Both the position numbers and the translations under genes were made by a program. A DNA stretch of 64,000 nucleotides from Spirosoma foliorum (GTDB lineage Bacteria; Bacteroidota; Bacteroidia; Cytophagales; Spirosomataceae). The notes under the pieces are model-generated. The model did no database searches. It saw nothing but the letters and a program-made list of their open reading frames with translations, and was not told the origin of the DNA. Within the stretch, counting starts at the first letter, position 1. Every line of letters starts with the position of its first letter. The stretch lies in NCBI RefSeq assembly GCF_014117325.1, contig NZ_CP059732.1:3547001-3611000 (forward strand), in the 5' to 3' direction. Positions 44,304-52,847 of this stretch are shown here, piece by piece.

Positions 44304-45239
44304 TTACGTCACAATCGTAAACCCTGGTCTGGCGGCCTGTTTTTCGACGTGTGGCAGGTATATCTGCAAAATATCATGAACGTTCACCCGAATCAATTGG
44401 CTTAGTTGATTCAATGGCAAATCGTTACGTTCCATCCCGAACGGTTCCTCAATCTCTTCACCAATCATTTCGAGTCCTACCAGAATGTACGATGTTAATA
44501 CAACGGCCGGAATGGTTAGATAACCGAACGCAGTAACCACCGTAAACGGTAATAGGGCAACGTAGAGCATGATGAACAGTTTGATAAACAGCATGTACGA
44601 GAACGGAATTGGTGTGCTTTTTATTCGCTCACAAATACCGCAAACATCCATCAACGTTGTCAGGTGTTGATTCAGATTAATGTGTTGCGACTCAGAAATG
44701 TGCCCCGCCCGATAGAGTGCCTCGGTCTTTACCCAGAGTTGATTGGCCACTCCGGCTGGTTTATGATCAAAATTACTTAAGTCGCGACGCTCGCCTTCTT
44801 CCACAATATCCAGCTCATTCTCATTCATCTTCGACATATCGCGCAGGTGATTTTTAAGCGCAAACGGGAAGTTAGAGATCGCCTTGGCAAAGAATAAGCG
44901 ACTGTCTTTATCACCCTCTGGCAAAACGGCATTAAAGAAAATAGCCAGATTGCGACAATTGTTCACCAATTCACCCCATGCCTGCCGCCCTTCGTAGAAG
45001 CGATCATAGGCCGTATTCGTCCGAAAAATCAGCAGCAGACTGAGCAAAATACCCATAGCACCCAGGAATGAACCAGGTGTATCTTTCAACCGAAGATCTG
45101 TATAGTGCATTTCGGCAACTGTGACAACAGTTACATAGATCCCAACCACGACTAATCGACGGAGCAACGATTTTGCGGTAGGACCTGTATGAAAATGCCA
45201 GATGGATGGCAGTATCCCTTTATTCTTATAAAGAATCAT
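44304..45239 (-). CDS. Bestrophin family protein (UPF0187)
   Basis: A 311-aa integral membrane protein. DTPGSFLGAMGILLSLLLIF and NTAYDRFYEGRQAWGELVNN are the family core, with HLLxF-type helices and a C-terminal FGMERNDLPLNQLSQLIRVN (compare EPFG-DxxDLPLxxL). Bestrophins form chloride or other anion channels; bacterial members form pentamers. It stands alone between the word-palindrome and dapF. Confidence 0.83.
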   Translation of the reverse strand: MILYKNKGILPSIWHFHTGPTAKSLLRRLVVVGIYVTVVTVAEMHYTDLRLKDTPGSFLGAMGILLSLLLIFRTNTAYDRFYEGRQAWGELVNNCRNLAIFFNAVLPEGDKDSRLFFAKAISNFPFALKNHLRDMSKMNENELDIVEEGERRDLSNFDHKPAGVANQLWVKTEALYRAGHISESQHINLNQHLTTLMDVCGICERIKSTPIPFSYMLFIKLFIMLYVALLPFTVVTAFGYLTIPAVVLTSYILVGLEMIGEEIEEPFGMERNDLPLNQLSQLIRVNVHDILQIYLPHVEKQAARPGFTIVT

Positions 45240-45283
45240 TTGATTGGATCAGTATTCTGCTCCCAAGTTAACCAGTCTAAAGC

Positions 45284-46063
45284 CTAAACGGTTATCGTGC
45301 CAGCAAAAACACGCTTGGCTGGTCCAATTAGATGAATAGAATCAAACTGTTCTTGTGTTTTGGCATTAAACGATACCCGAAGATTACCACCAAGGGTTTT
45401 AATCAACACCGGATCAGGCATATTTAACTGTTGATGAGCCACCAGAGCAACGGCTGTTACGCCTGTACCACAGGAATACGTTTCATCTTCTACCCCACGC
45501 TCATACGTCCTGACAAACAATGTACCGCCATCAATCGGCTGCACAAAATTGACGTTTGTTCCGCCCGGCTGGAAACGCGCATCATACCGAATAGCACGAC
45601 CTTCTTTAACAACATCAAGGGATTCCAGGTCATCAACAAACTGAACAACATGGGGTGAGCCTGTATTCAGGAATGTAAGCCCACCTCGATTATCGATACC
45701 AGTCACGTCACTCATTTTCAGCGAAACAGTTTCTTCCGTAACAAAGGCAATGTGTTCCCCATCTACAGCCAAAAAGCGGGTTTCTCGTTCAAACAAGCCT
45801 AAATCATGCGCAAACCGAACAATACACCGGCCACCATTACCACACATGCTTCCTTCGGCACCGTCAGCATTGAAGTAGACCATTCGAAAATGATACTGAG
45901 GATCGTTACGAAGCAAAATGAGTCCATCGGCCCCAATACCGAATCGCCGATCGCAAAGACGCTCAACAAGTGCCTGGTCAGAAGCAGGGAAAGTTTCGTT
46001 TCGGTCATCGATCAATACAAAATCGTTGCCGGTACCCTGGTATTTAAAAAACTCGAGAGTCAT
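45284..46063 (-). CDS. dapF: Diaminopimelate epimerase
   Basis: A 259-aa enzyme with both catalytic cysteines: Cys74 in GSMCGNGGRC and Cys198 in YSCGTGVTAVA. The N-terminus FFKYQGTGNDFVLIDD is typical. It isomerises LL- to meso-diaminopimelate for lysine and peptidoglycan. It stands alone; length is normal. Confidence 0.92.
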   Translation of the reverse strand: MTLEFFKYQGTGNDFVLIDDRNETFPASDQALVERLCDRRFGIGADGLILLRNDPQYHFRMVYFNADGAEGSMCGNGGRCIVRFAHDLGLFERETRFLAVDGEHIAFVTEETVSLKMSDVTGIDNRGGLTFLNTGSPHVVQFVDDLESLDVVKEGRAIRYDARFQPGGTNVNFVQPIDGGTLFVRTYERGVEDETYSCGTGVTAVALVAHQQLNMPDPVLIKTLGGNLRVSFNAKTQEQFDSIHLIGPAKRVFAGTITV

Positions 46064-46162
46064 GATGGTAAGTTATGCTGTTGTAGAGTTATAAGGTTGT
46101 ATAGTTGTGGCACCGAAGTCTCAAATAGTTTAACTCTATGGCTTTACAACAGTAGAACTCAT

Positions 46163-46192
46163 AAAAAAAGCCACCTTCTCAGGCAGCTTTTG
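46163..46192 (-). terminator. Terminator of rplS
   Basis: Read leftward, AAAGCTGCC pairs with GGTGGCTTT around TGAGAA, followed by a T-run (the complement of 46163-46169). It lies 22 nt after the rplS stop. In the gap beyond, CTGTTGTA (46079-46086) and TACAACAG (46145-46152) form a weak larger inverted repeat. Confidence 0.7.
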
Positions 46193-46213
46193 ATTTTTGG
46201 GGCAAACAGACAA

Positions 46214-46588
46214 TTAAGCTGCTGCAACTGCCTTTGGTTTCCGCTCTTTAACACGAGCTGCCTTACCTTGACGACCACGTAGGTAAAACAAACGAGCCCG
46301 ACGAACTTTACCAAGACGTACAACCTCAACCTTGTCGATATTAGGCGATAGAAGCGGGAAAATCCGCTCAACACCTATACCGTTAGACACTTTGCGAACG
46401 GTGAATGTTTCACCACCGCTGCTTGGGTTCCGGCGTTGGATCACCGTACCCGTAAAGACCTGAATACGCTCTTTATTTCCTTCGCGGATTTTAACGTGTA
46501 CGTTCACCGTATCGCCGGCCCGGAATGTGGGCAATTCACTGCGACGCTGCGCGTTGTCTGCCTCCACTAATTTAATTAACTCGCTCAT
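46214..46588 (-). CDS. rplS: 50S ribosomal protein L19
   Basis: A 124-aa ribosomal protein. [35 protein letters not shown] and [20 protein letters not shown] are diagnostic for bL19 of the large subunit. The C-terminus has an extra short tail ([11 protein letters not shown]) common in Bacteroidota. It stands alone on its strand and ends at an intrinsic terminator. Confidence 0.95.
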   Translation of the reverse strand: MSELIKLVEADNAQRRSELPTFRAGDTVNVHVKIREGNKERIQVFTGTVIQRRNPSSGGETFTVRKVSNGIGVERIFPLLSPNIDKVEVVRLGKVRRARLFYLRGRQGKAARVKERKPKAVAAA

Positions 46589-46662
46589 GACCGTATATAA
46601 ATCGCCAGATAAGTATTTGCGAAATGAGCCGCAAAGATAGTAATTTTCTAGTAGGAAGAAAA

Positions 46663-46670
46663 TACTTTTG
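46663..46670 (+). promoter_or_regulatory. Possible -7 element of nnr
   Basis: TACTTTTG fits TAnnTTTG, 32 nt before the ATG at 46702. It lies inside the frame open from 46624, which supports the downstream start of nnr. Confidence 0.45.
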
Positions 46671-46701
46671 TAAAATTACCTTGAGTACATTGCGACACTT
46701 T

Positions 46702-48219
46702 ATGAAAATCTTAAACGTTGACCAAATCCGCGCCCTTGATCAATCGACAATAGAGCATGAACCCATTGCCCCCATTAATCTAATGGAACGCGCAGCACTT
46801 GCTTTTGTCGACTGGTTTGTCGATCATTTTCCAAATACCACTCCCGTCAAATTATTCTGTGGTTTAGGGAACAATGGGGGCGATGGTCTGGCAATTGCCC
46901 GCTTGCTGCTGGAACGGGAATTTCCTATAGAAGTATATGTGGTACGGTATGCCCGCCGGGAGTCAGACGATTTCATGCATAATCATCGTCGTCTAAAACT
47001 ACTGACCGAAAACATTCGCTATGTTGAAGTAGCCCAGGAAATTCCGGGCCTCCGCCACAATGAGCTAATCATTGACGCGATTCTGGGGTCGGGACTTTCG
47101 CGACCAACCGAGGGCATTGTTAAAAATGTTATCGATGTTATCAATCGGTCACCCGCAACGGTTGTGGCGGTAGATATTGCCAGTGGTTTGTATGTTGACA
47201 AACCCAATGCGCCTTCCGATACAATTGTTGAACCTGACTATACGATTACGTTTCAATTACCGAAACTGGCCTTTATGCTTCCCAAAAATAGCCGCTATGT
47301 AGGCGATTGGCACATTGTTGATATCCAGTTACACAAGCGTTACATCGATCTTGCTCCGACCCCTTATTATTATACGCAATCGCGGGATGCTCGGTTGTTG
47401 TTACGTAAGCGGGATAAATTCTCGAATAAAGGATCATTTGGCCATGCCCTGCTCATGGTTGGTAGCTATGGAAAAATGGGCGCAGCTGTTCTAGCAACCA
47501 AAGCCTGTCTGCGGTCAGGAGTTGGTTTACTGACGGTTCATGTACCCAAATGCGGGTATGACATCCTACAGATAGCAGTCCCCGAAGCTATGTGCCGGCC
47601 CGATGGTAATCCGAATGTATTAACCGGCACACCCGACCGAGGGGCCAGTGAATTAGGTAGCCCCACACCCGCCGACTACGCTGTGGTTGGAATCGGTTCG
47701 GGGATTGGGCAGGCTCCCGAAACGCTGGATATGCTCAAAGGGTTGCTCAAAACATTGAAAAAACCGATGGTGATCGATGCTGATGCGTTGAACCTGCTTT
47801 CAGAAAATCGGGAGTTACTGAAGCAGATTCCCCCCAATAGTATTCTGACACCCCACCCGAAAGAGTTTGAGCGGCTGACTCAAAAGTGGGATAACGATTA
47901 TCAGAAATTAGATATTCTTCGAGAATTTGCTCAGAAATATCGGGTTGTTGTGGTCTTAAAAGGAGCCAACTCAGCCATAGCAACTCCCGATGGCGATATT
48001 CACTTCAATTCAACGGGTAATCCGGGCTTAAGCACAGGTGGCACTGGCGATGTACTGACGGGCGTACTAACAGCTCTACTGGCCCAAAACTATGACTCAG
48101 TTGAAGCCGCTGTACTGGGAGTATTTGCCCATGGACTAGCTGGCGATCGGGTAGCTGCGAAACGAGGGCAAATTGGCATGGTGGCTACCGATATAATCGA
48201 AGCACTCCGTTGGGAGTAA
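46702..48219 (+). CDS. nnr: Bifunctional NAD(P)H-hydrate epimerase / dehydratase
   Basis: A 505-aa fusion. The N-terminal YjeF_N epimerase has MKILNVDQIRALDQSTIEHE, CGLGNNGGDGLAIAR and the DAILGSGLSRP loop; the C-terminal carbohydrate-kinase-like dehydratase has SFGHALLMVGSYGKMGAAVL, LTPHPKEFERLT and GNPGLSTGGTGDVLTGV. Together they repair hydrated NAD(P)H. The start at 46702 fits the family and a -7 element; an ATG at 46624 gives 26 non-homologous residues. Confidence 0.92.
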   Translation: MKILNVDQIRALDQSTIEHEPIAPINLMERAALAFVDWFVDHFPNTTPVKLFCGLGNNGGDGLAIARLLLEREFPIEVYVVRYARRESDDFMHNHRRLKLLTENIRYVEVAQEIPGLRHNELIIDAILGSGLSRPTEGIVKNVIDVINRSPATVVAVDIASGLYVDKPNAPSDTIVEPDYTITFQLPKLAFMLPKNSRYVGDWHIVDIQLHKRYIDLAPTPYYYTQSRDARLLLRKRDKFSNKGSFGHALLMVGSYGKMGAAVLATKACLRSGVGLLTVHVPKCGYDILQIAVPEAMCRPDGNPNVLTGTPDRGASELGSPTPADYAVVGIGSGIGQAPETLDMLKGLLKTLKKPMVIDADALNLLSENRELLKQIPPNSILTPHPKEFERLTQKWDNDYQKLDILREFAQKYRVVVVLKGANSAIATPDGDIHFNSTGNPGLSTGGTGDVLTGVLTALLAQNYDSVEAAVLGVFAHGLAGDRVAAKRGQIGMVATDIIEALRWE

Positions 48220-48420
48220 ATCCATAAAAAAAGTTTACGATCCCCGTTACTTTAGGTATGAGGTGATGTCTTATCAACACGCTACCAAAATATTGACCTG
48301 TTAGAGCAAGATCAGGTAGTTATACGCATCAAAAAAAATCCGGGTTTTTGCGCTGTTAACAAGATTAATTAAGTGTCAATTTTGTACCGGGATAGATCAA
48401 ACCCTCATACTAACACACCA

Positions 48421-48582
48421 ATGAAACAAGTAACGAATCGAACCTGGCAAGGTAGCCGTCCCTCACGAAGAGAACGGACAGGTTTCGATCAAACTACCGC
48501 CTTAGGAAGTCTGGCAGTAGCCTTATTAGCCTATATAGTCTACCACATTTACCCATTGATTTCGAACGGATTACTTTGGTAA
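48421..48582 (+). CDS. Small single-pass membrane protein
   Basis: A 53-aa product from ATG 48421: MKQVTNRTWQGSRPSRRERT, then FDQTTALGSLAVALLAYIVY as a single hydrophobic helix (about 28-45) and the end SNGLLW. The N-terminus is basic, so it is probably anchored with the N-terminus inside. No family is known. Its stop codon (48580-48582) is part of the left arm of the 43-bp palindrome. Confidence 0.6.
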   Translation: MKQVTNRTWQGSRPSRRERTGFDQTTALGSLAVALLAYIVYHIYPLISNGLLW

Positions 48583-48670
48583 TAAAGAGTTTGACTACGC
48601 TAAACATGACAAGAGCTAAACGGGCATCCGTTTAGCTCTTGTCATGTTTAGCGTAGTCAAACTCTTTATT
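48581..48670. repeat. Perfect 43-bp inverted repeat between convergent genes
   Basis: Bases 48581-48623 are exactly complementary to 48628-48670, with a GCAT loop. The stop codons of both convergent genes (48580-48582 on plus, 48666-48668 on minus) lie in or at the arms, so both genes continue TAAAGAGTTTGACTACGC after the stop. It is the longest arm pair in the window. There is no T-tract. Confidence 0.95.
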
Positions 48671-50795
48671 GCATGAACTGGTAGGTAAAGAAGGCGGCTA
48701 CATAAGCTAATCCCATCATGTATACCAGTTGCACAGCAGGCCATTTCCAGCTTTTGGTTTCGCGTTGGGTGGCCGCTAAAGTACTCATACACATCATGGC
48801 AAATACATAAAAGATTAACAACGACCAGGCTAAAGCGGGGGTATACATTGGTCCACCTGTTTTAGGATTTCGCTCCTGCCGTAGTCGTTCCCGAATGGTA
48901 ACACCCTCTTCGTCATCGCCACTACCAATGCTATAGATTGTCGACATGGTCCCGACAAAGACTTCACGGGCGGCAAATGAGCTTAACAGCGCAATACCGA
49001 TTTTCCAGTCATAGCCAAGGGGACGAATGACAGGTTCGATAAAATGGCCGAATTGCCCTGCATAGGACGCTTCGAGTCGGTCGGAGGCTACGCGATTTGC
49101 CAACTCGTCAGCCGCCAGCGTTGGGTTGTTTTGCCGAACCTGCGCTTCGGCCACGTCCATTGAATCACCGGGGCCGTAACTAGCTAGTACCCAAAGGACA
49201 ATCGAAATAGCTAAAATAACCCGACCTGCTTCCCAAACAAACGCCCGTACACTTTCCCAGACCGTCAGCCCGACGTGGTTCCAGCGAGGCATTTTAAACG
49301 TTGGTAATTCCATAATGAAATACCCTCGCTCTTTTGTTTTAAGAAGCAGTTTTAGAATGTAAGCAGCTAGCAAAGCGCTCAAAAGCCCCAACAAATACAG
49401 GCCCATCAGTGCCAGCCCCTGTAGATTAAACAAGCCTAGAACTCGTTGCTTAGGAACTACTAACGCAATCAGAATTGTGTAAATGGGCAATCGAGCCGAG
49501 CAACTCATCAACGGTGTTACCAGAATCGTAATGAGCCGGTCACGCCGGGTACCGATGCTGCGTGTTGCCATAATGGCGGGAACAGCACAAGCAACTCCAG
49601 AAATCAACGGCACAACACTTCGGCCATTAAGCCCAAACTTGCGCATGATCCGGTCCATGATGACCATCACTCGCGACATATAACCTGACTCTTCGAGCAG
49701 GGCTACCAGAAAAAACAAAAAAGCAATCTGTGGAATAAATACTAAAATACCGCCCACTCCCGCCAGAATCCCATCGGTCAGCAAATCGGTCAGTGGGCCA
49801 GCGGGCAAACTTTCTTTTAACTGACCATTAATCCAGGCTACGCCTGCATCAATACCATCCATAAAGGGTTGAGCCCAGGCGAAAATAGCCTGAAAAATCA
49901 GCAGGAGTATAAATCCGAAAATGGCGTATCCCCAAACTGGATGCAATAATATCCGGTCAAGTTTCTGTGTCCAAGTAGCCTGATTGACTGGCCGCTGGTT
50001 AGCAACAACCTCTGCCGTAATCGTCGCGATACGTTTATAGCGCGTAATGGTTTCACCCGCCTGGAACTTCTGTTCATTGAACGCGTATTTGTCGATAAGC
50101 GCATCCAGACCAATCTGCTGGGGTCGACTCAAAAATGAGAATCCATCGTGCTGAATGAGGTATTGTAACGCAAGATAATTGTTGTCGAGTTGATATTGGT
50201 TTCGGGTATCGGTAATCAGACCAGTTGCTTCGTCTGCTGGATCGAAAAACAATTTACCTGATAATACAGGCTCTTTAATTTGCCCCAGAACAGCCTTCTT
50301 CAGTTGGTCTAGGCCTTCTCCTGTGCGCGCATTGATGCGCACAACAGGAACGCCTAGCCGCATCGCTAATCGAACCGCATTGACTTCTTTCCCCTCTGCT
50401 TTGGCCACATCGAGCATATTCAGGGCGAGTACAACGGGAACACCAAGGTCGGCTACCTGCGTAAATAACAGTAAGTTCCGATGCAAGTTGGAAGCATCAA
50501 CAACTACTACAGCTACATCTGGATAATCGGCATGAGCAGGGTTGGCCAGAATATCGGTAACAATCTGTTCGTCTAAAGACTTCGGGTAAATTGAATAGAT
50601 ACCGGGAAAATCAACAATGGTAGCAACTGTTTCGGCATTAATCGACCAGGGACCTGATTTTTTATCGACAGTAACTCCAGGAAAATTCCCGGTTTTCTGA
50701 CGTAGTCCTGTCAGTTGATTAAACAAGGACGATTTACCGGCATTTGGGTTGCCAATCAGGGCAATGGACGGAGACAGTTTCAAGACGAAAAACAA
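48666..50795 (-). CDS. feoB: Ferrous iron transport protein B
   Basis: A 709-aa protein. The G domain has G1 GNPNAGKS at 15-22, G2/switch region with TVDKKSG and G3-type VDFPGIYSI, then ALNMLD (G4). The membrane domain has the FeoB gate stretches GVACAVPAIMATRSI and LLSSFAAREVFVGTM. It moves Fe2+ across the inner membrane with GTP hydrolysis. FeoA lies upstream on the same strand. FeoC is absent. The gene converges on the small membrane protein across a 43-bp palindrome. Confidence 0.93.
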   Translation of the reverse strand: MFFVLKLSPSIALIGNPNAGKSSLFNQLTGLRQKTGNFPGVTVDKKSGPWSINAETVATIVDFPGIYSIYPKSLDEQIVTDILANPAHADYPDVAVVVVDASNLHRNLLLFTQVADLGVPVVLALNMLDVAKAEGKEVNAVRLAMRLGVPVVRINARTGEGLDQLKKAVLGQIKEPVLSGKLFFDPADEATGLITDTRNQYQLDNNYLALQYLIQHDGFSFLSRPQQIGLDALIDKYAFNEQKFQAGETITRYKRIATITAEVVANQRPVNQATWTQKLDRILLHPVWGYAIFGFILLLIFQAIFAWAQPFMDGIDAGVAWINGQLKESLPAGPLTDLLTDGILAGVGGILVFIPQIAFLFFLVALLEESGYMSRVMVIMDRIMRKFGLNGRSVVPLISGVACAVPAIMATRSIGTRRDRLITILVTPLMSCSARLPIYTILIALVVPKQRVLGLFNLQGLALMGLYLLGLLSALLAAYILKLLLKTKERGYFIMELPTFKMPRWNHVGLTVWESVRAFVWEAGRVILAISIVLWVLASYGPGDSMDVAEAQVRQNNPTLAADELANRVASDRLEASYAGQFGHFIEPVIRPLGYDWKIGIALLSSFAAREVFVGTMSTIYSIGSGDDEEGVTIRERLRQERNPKTGGPMYTPALAWSLLIFYVFAMMCMSTLAATQRETKSWKWPAVQLVYMMGLAYVAAFFTYQFMQ

Positions 50796-50851
50796 TAATA
50801 GCTAATTAATAATGGGTCATGTAGATGTGCTTATCTAATTCATCACCCCTA

Positions 50852-51079
50852 TTAATTATCAATCAGAATAGTGGCTGCTTCGGATTTCCGTAGCGCTAAA
50901 CAATAGCCCGATACACTCAGACAAATCGGATCCCCAAGCGGAGCCTTAGCCTGTAGGCATACCTGTGCTCCTGGCAAACAGCCCATCTCGAGCAATTTAA
51001 GCGACATTAATTGATCGCTAAACGACTGAATTACAGCCCTTTCTCCAATTTTTAAATCAGCTACACTCCGTTTACTCAT
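50852..51079 (-). CDS. feoA: Ferrous iron transport protein A
   Basis: A 75-aa SH3-like FeoA protein: RSVADLKIGERAVIQSFSD, LKLLEMGCLPGAQVCLQAK and PICLSVSGYCLALRKSEA fit the family. It binds and supports FeoB. It is followed by feoB after 56 nt. The upstream gap (51080-51331) holds GCCTGG (51092-51097)/CCAGGC (51110-51115) as a small hairpin and an AT-rich stretch TTTAGATTCAATTTAATTAA (51119-51138) that could be an iron-regulator site, not verified. Confidence 0.9.
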   Translation of the reverse strand: MSKRSVADLKIGERAVIQSFSDQLMSLKLLEMGCLPGAQVCLQAKAPLGDPICLSVSGYCLALRKSEAATILIDN

Positions 51080-51331
51080 GTGCCGGCGGGCGCCTGGCAG
51101 TATAGATCACCAGGCTTATTTAGATTCAATTTAATTAATGCAAGATTACGTCAGAAAGTTCGGGGATGCAAGCGCTGGAAATACAAAATGTAGCAGCTTG
51201 TATTCTAAGCCTCTTTTTAGCTTACTACAAACACGATCCGGCTGCCTCTCTGATGCATTCAGGCGGTATCACAAAAACCAACAAACGCCTAAACTCAGTC
51301 ACTTACAAGTAAAATTTTGAGATTGCCCGGC

Positions 51332-52099
51332 TTACGTTAGCAAATCCCACGCGAAGCGCAGAATAGTAGCAGCAATGACCAGCAGGAAGAACACCCGAAT
51401 GAAACGATTTCCCTTCAGAATGGCCAAACGAGCCCCCAGAAATGCTCCGGAGAGGTTGGCCAAGGCCATCGGGAAAGCGAACGAATAAAGTATGAGGCCT
51501 TTATTGGCAAAAAATAGTACGCACGACAGATTCGTAGCGGCATTCACTAATTTGGCGTGCGCACTGGCTTTCAGAAAATCGAAGCCGATCAACGTAATGA
51601 AACCCAATATCAGAAAACTGCCTGTCCCCGGTCCGAAAAAGCCATCGTAGAAACCAATTATGGCACCCATTACCCACATACGCAATCGCTGTTGCTGTGC
51701 TGTCACGATCCGATGCGATACCTGCCCAAAGCTTTTCTGGGTAAGTGTATAGATAAATACAGCGACCAGAATAACCAATGCAAAGGGTTTCATAAAGCTG
51801 TTGGGCACCCTTGTCAGCGTCCAGGCACCTAACCAGGAAGCCCCGAAAGCGATGGCCATCATTGGCCCAATAAATCGACCGGCCACAGCCACCCGTCGGC
51901 TGTACTGAAATGCCCCCATCAAGCTACCACTCAACGAAGGAATTTTAGTTGTGCCAATCAAGGTCGGAACGGAGTATTGTGGTAGGGTAAACAAAATAGC
52001 GGGCGTTTGAATCAGTCCTCCCCCACCTATAATGGCATCGATAAAACCGGCTAGAAATGAAAAACTACAAAGCGTTAAAATTGTCGAATACTCCATCAA
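51332..52099 (-). CDS. Sulfite exporter TauE/SafE-type (TSUP) membrane protein
   Basis: A 255-aa TSUP transporter with about eight hydrophobic segments and the repeat motifs LAGFIDAIIGGGGLIQTP near 16-33 and IGFYDGFFGPGTGSFLILG near 146-164. The substrate of these is unknown in most cases (sulfite, sulfonates, or other anions). It precedes thiamine pyrophosphokinase in map order, on the same strand, 13 nt apart, so the two may be co-transcribed. Confidence 0.87.
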   Translation of the reverse strand: MMEYSTILTLCSFSFLAGFIDAIIGGGGLIQTPAILFTLPQYSVPTLIGTTKIPSLSGSLMGAFQYSRRVAVAGRFIGPMMAIAFGASWLGAWTLTRVPNSFMKPFALVILVAVFIYTLTQKSFGQVSHRIVTAQQQRLRMWVMGAIIGFYDGFFGPGTGSFLILGFITLIGFDFLKASAHAKLVNAATNLSCVLFFANKGLILYSFAFPMALANLSGAFLGARLAILKGNRFIRVFFLLVIAATILRFAWDLLT

Positions 52100-52112
52100 T
52101 ACCTACACGAAA

Positions 52113-52784
52113 TTAATCCCAGCACTCCATTATCAGTAAATCGCCAGTGGTAGCATCGATACGAACGAAACCATCCTCGGCGGCTTCATTGCTGCTACTG
52201 GTCCGGTAACCCAATGTTAAGGTGGCGTCCTGTAAATTGTATTTCAGCCCCTCTGATGTAAAGCCGGTTACGGTTCCAACCGGAATCAATGAGATGGGCG
52301 TTCCTGCTTCGTACCACTTTTCAAATTTGCCAACGAGCGGGAAGATTTTGGAATGGTTGTCGATCATGGTAATGCGAATCTGATCTTTATACCGAACAAT
52401 ACTAGTCATATTGACAATGGTATGATCGGCCCGGCGGCCAGTTGCCCATACGATGTTGACCGCCGGATAACCACGCTCAATCAGGTATTCAATGCCTTTA
52501 TCAAGATCGGTTTTCTCCTGATCGGGTGTATGTATAATCTCCAGCGGATATTGCTGCTCCCGAATGCTATCGAGGTCCAAATCCCGATCAAAATCACCGA
52601 GTAATACATCCACTTTAATGCCCAGATCGAGTACCCGCCAAATGGCACTATCGAGCACAACAACCGTTGGACTCCACTCCAGGAGCTGGCCTAGTAATTC
52701 GGGGTCACAGGCTTCGCCGTTGGCAATCAGAAGAGCGGGCTCCTGTTTCTCGCGAACAATATGATGAGATGACATAGTTGACAA
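52113..52784 (-). CDS. Thiamine pyrophosphokinase
   Basis: A 223-aa protein of the TPK fold: ARIADGLLGD-like VLLGDFDRDLD near 60, QEKTDLDKGIEYLIERGYPA near 88 and WATGRRADHTIVN near 114 (the GxxGxRxDH motif). The C-terminal beta domain has GLKYNLQDATLTLGYRTSSSNEA. It converts thiamine to thiamine diphosphate. It lies upstream of the TSUP gene, which could be a co-transported compound, but no riboswitch was seen. Confidence 0.87.
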   Translation of the reverse strand: MSTMSSHHIVREKQEPALLIANGEACDPELLGQLLEWSPTVVVLDSAIWRVLDLGIKVDVLLGDFDRDLDLDSIREQQYPLEIIHTPDQEKTDLDKGIEYLIERGYPAVNIVWATGRRADHTIVNMTSIVRYKDQIRITMIDNHSKIFPLVGKFEKWYEAGTPISLIPVGTVTGFTSEGLKYNLQDATLTLGYRTSSSNEAAEDGFVRIDATTGDLLIMECWD

Positions 52785-52815
52785 AGATAAATGGGCAATT
52801 CGTATGAATCCTGCT

Positions 52816-52823
52816 TAATTTTG
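52816..52823 (+). promoter_or_regulatory. Possible -7 element of the GT87-like gene
   Basis: TAATTTTG fits TAnnTTTG 25 nt before the TTG start at 52848. Confidence 0.35.
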
Positions 52824-52847
52824 TTTTGCTAACGAATCCATTACGCT

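Noticed and set aside
51138..51320. A 60-codon plus-strand frame in the feoA upstream gap
   Set aside because: It has a Lys/Ser-rich composition with no motif, no ribosome site, and lies on top of the likely feoA promoter.
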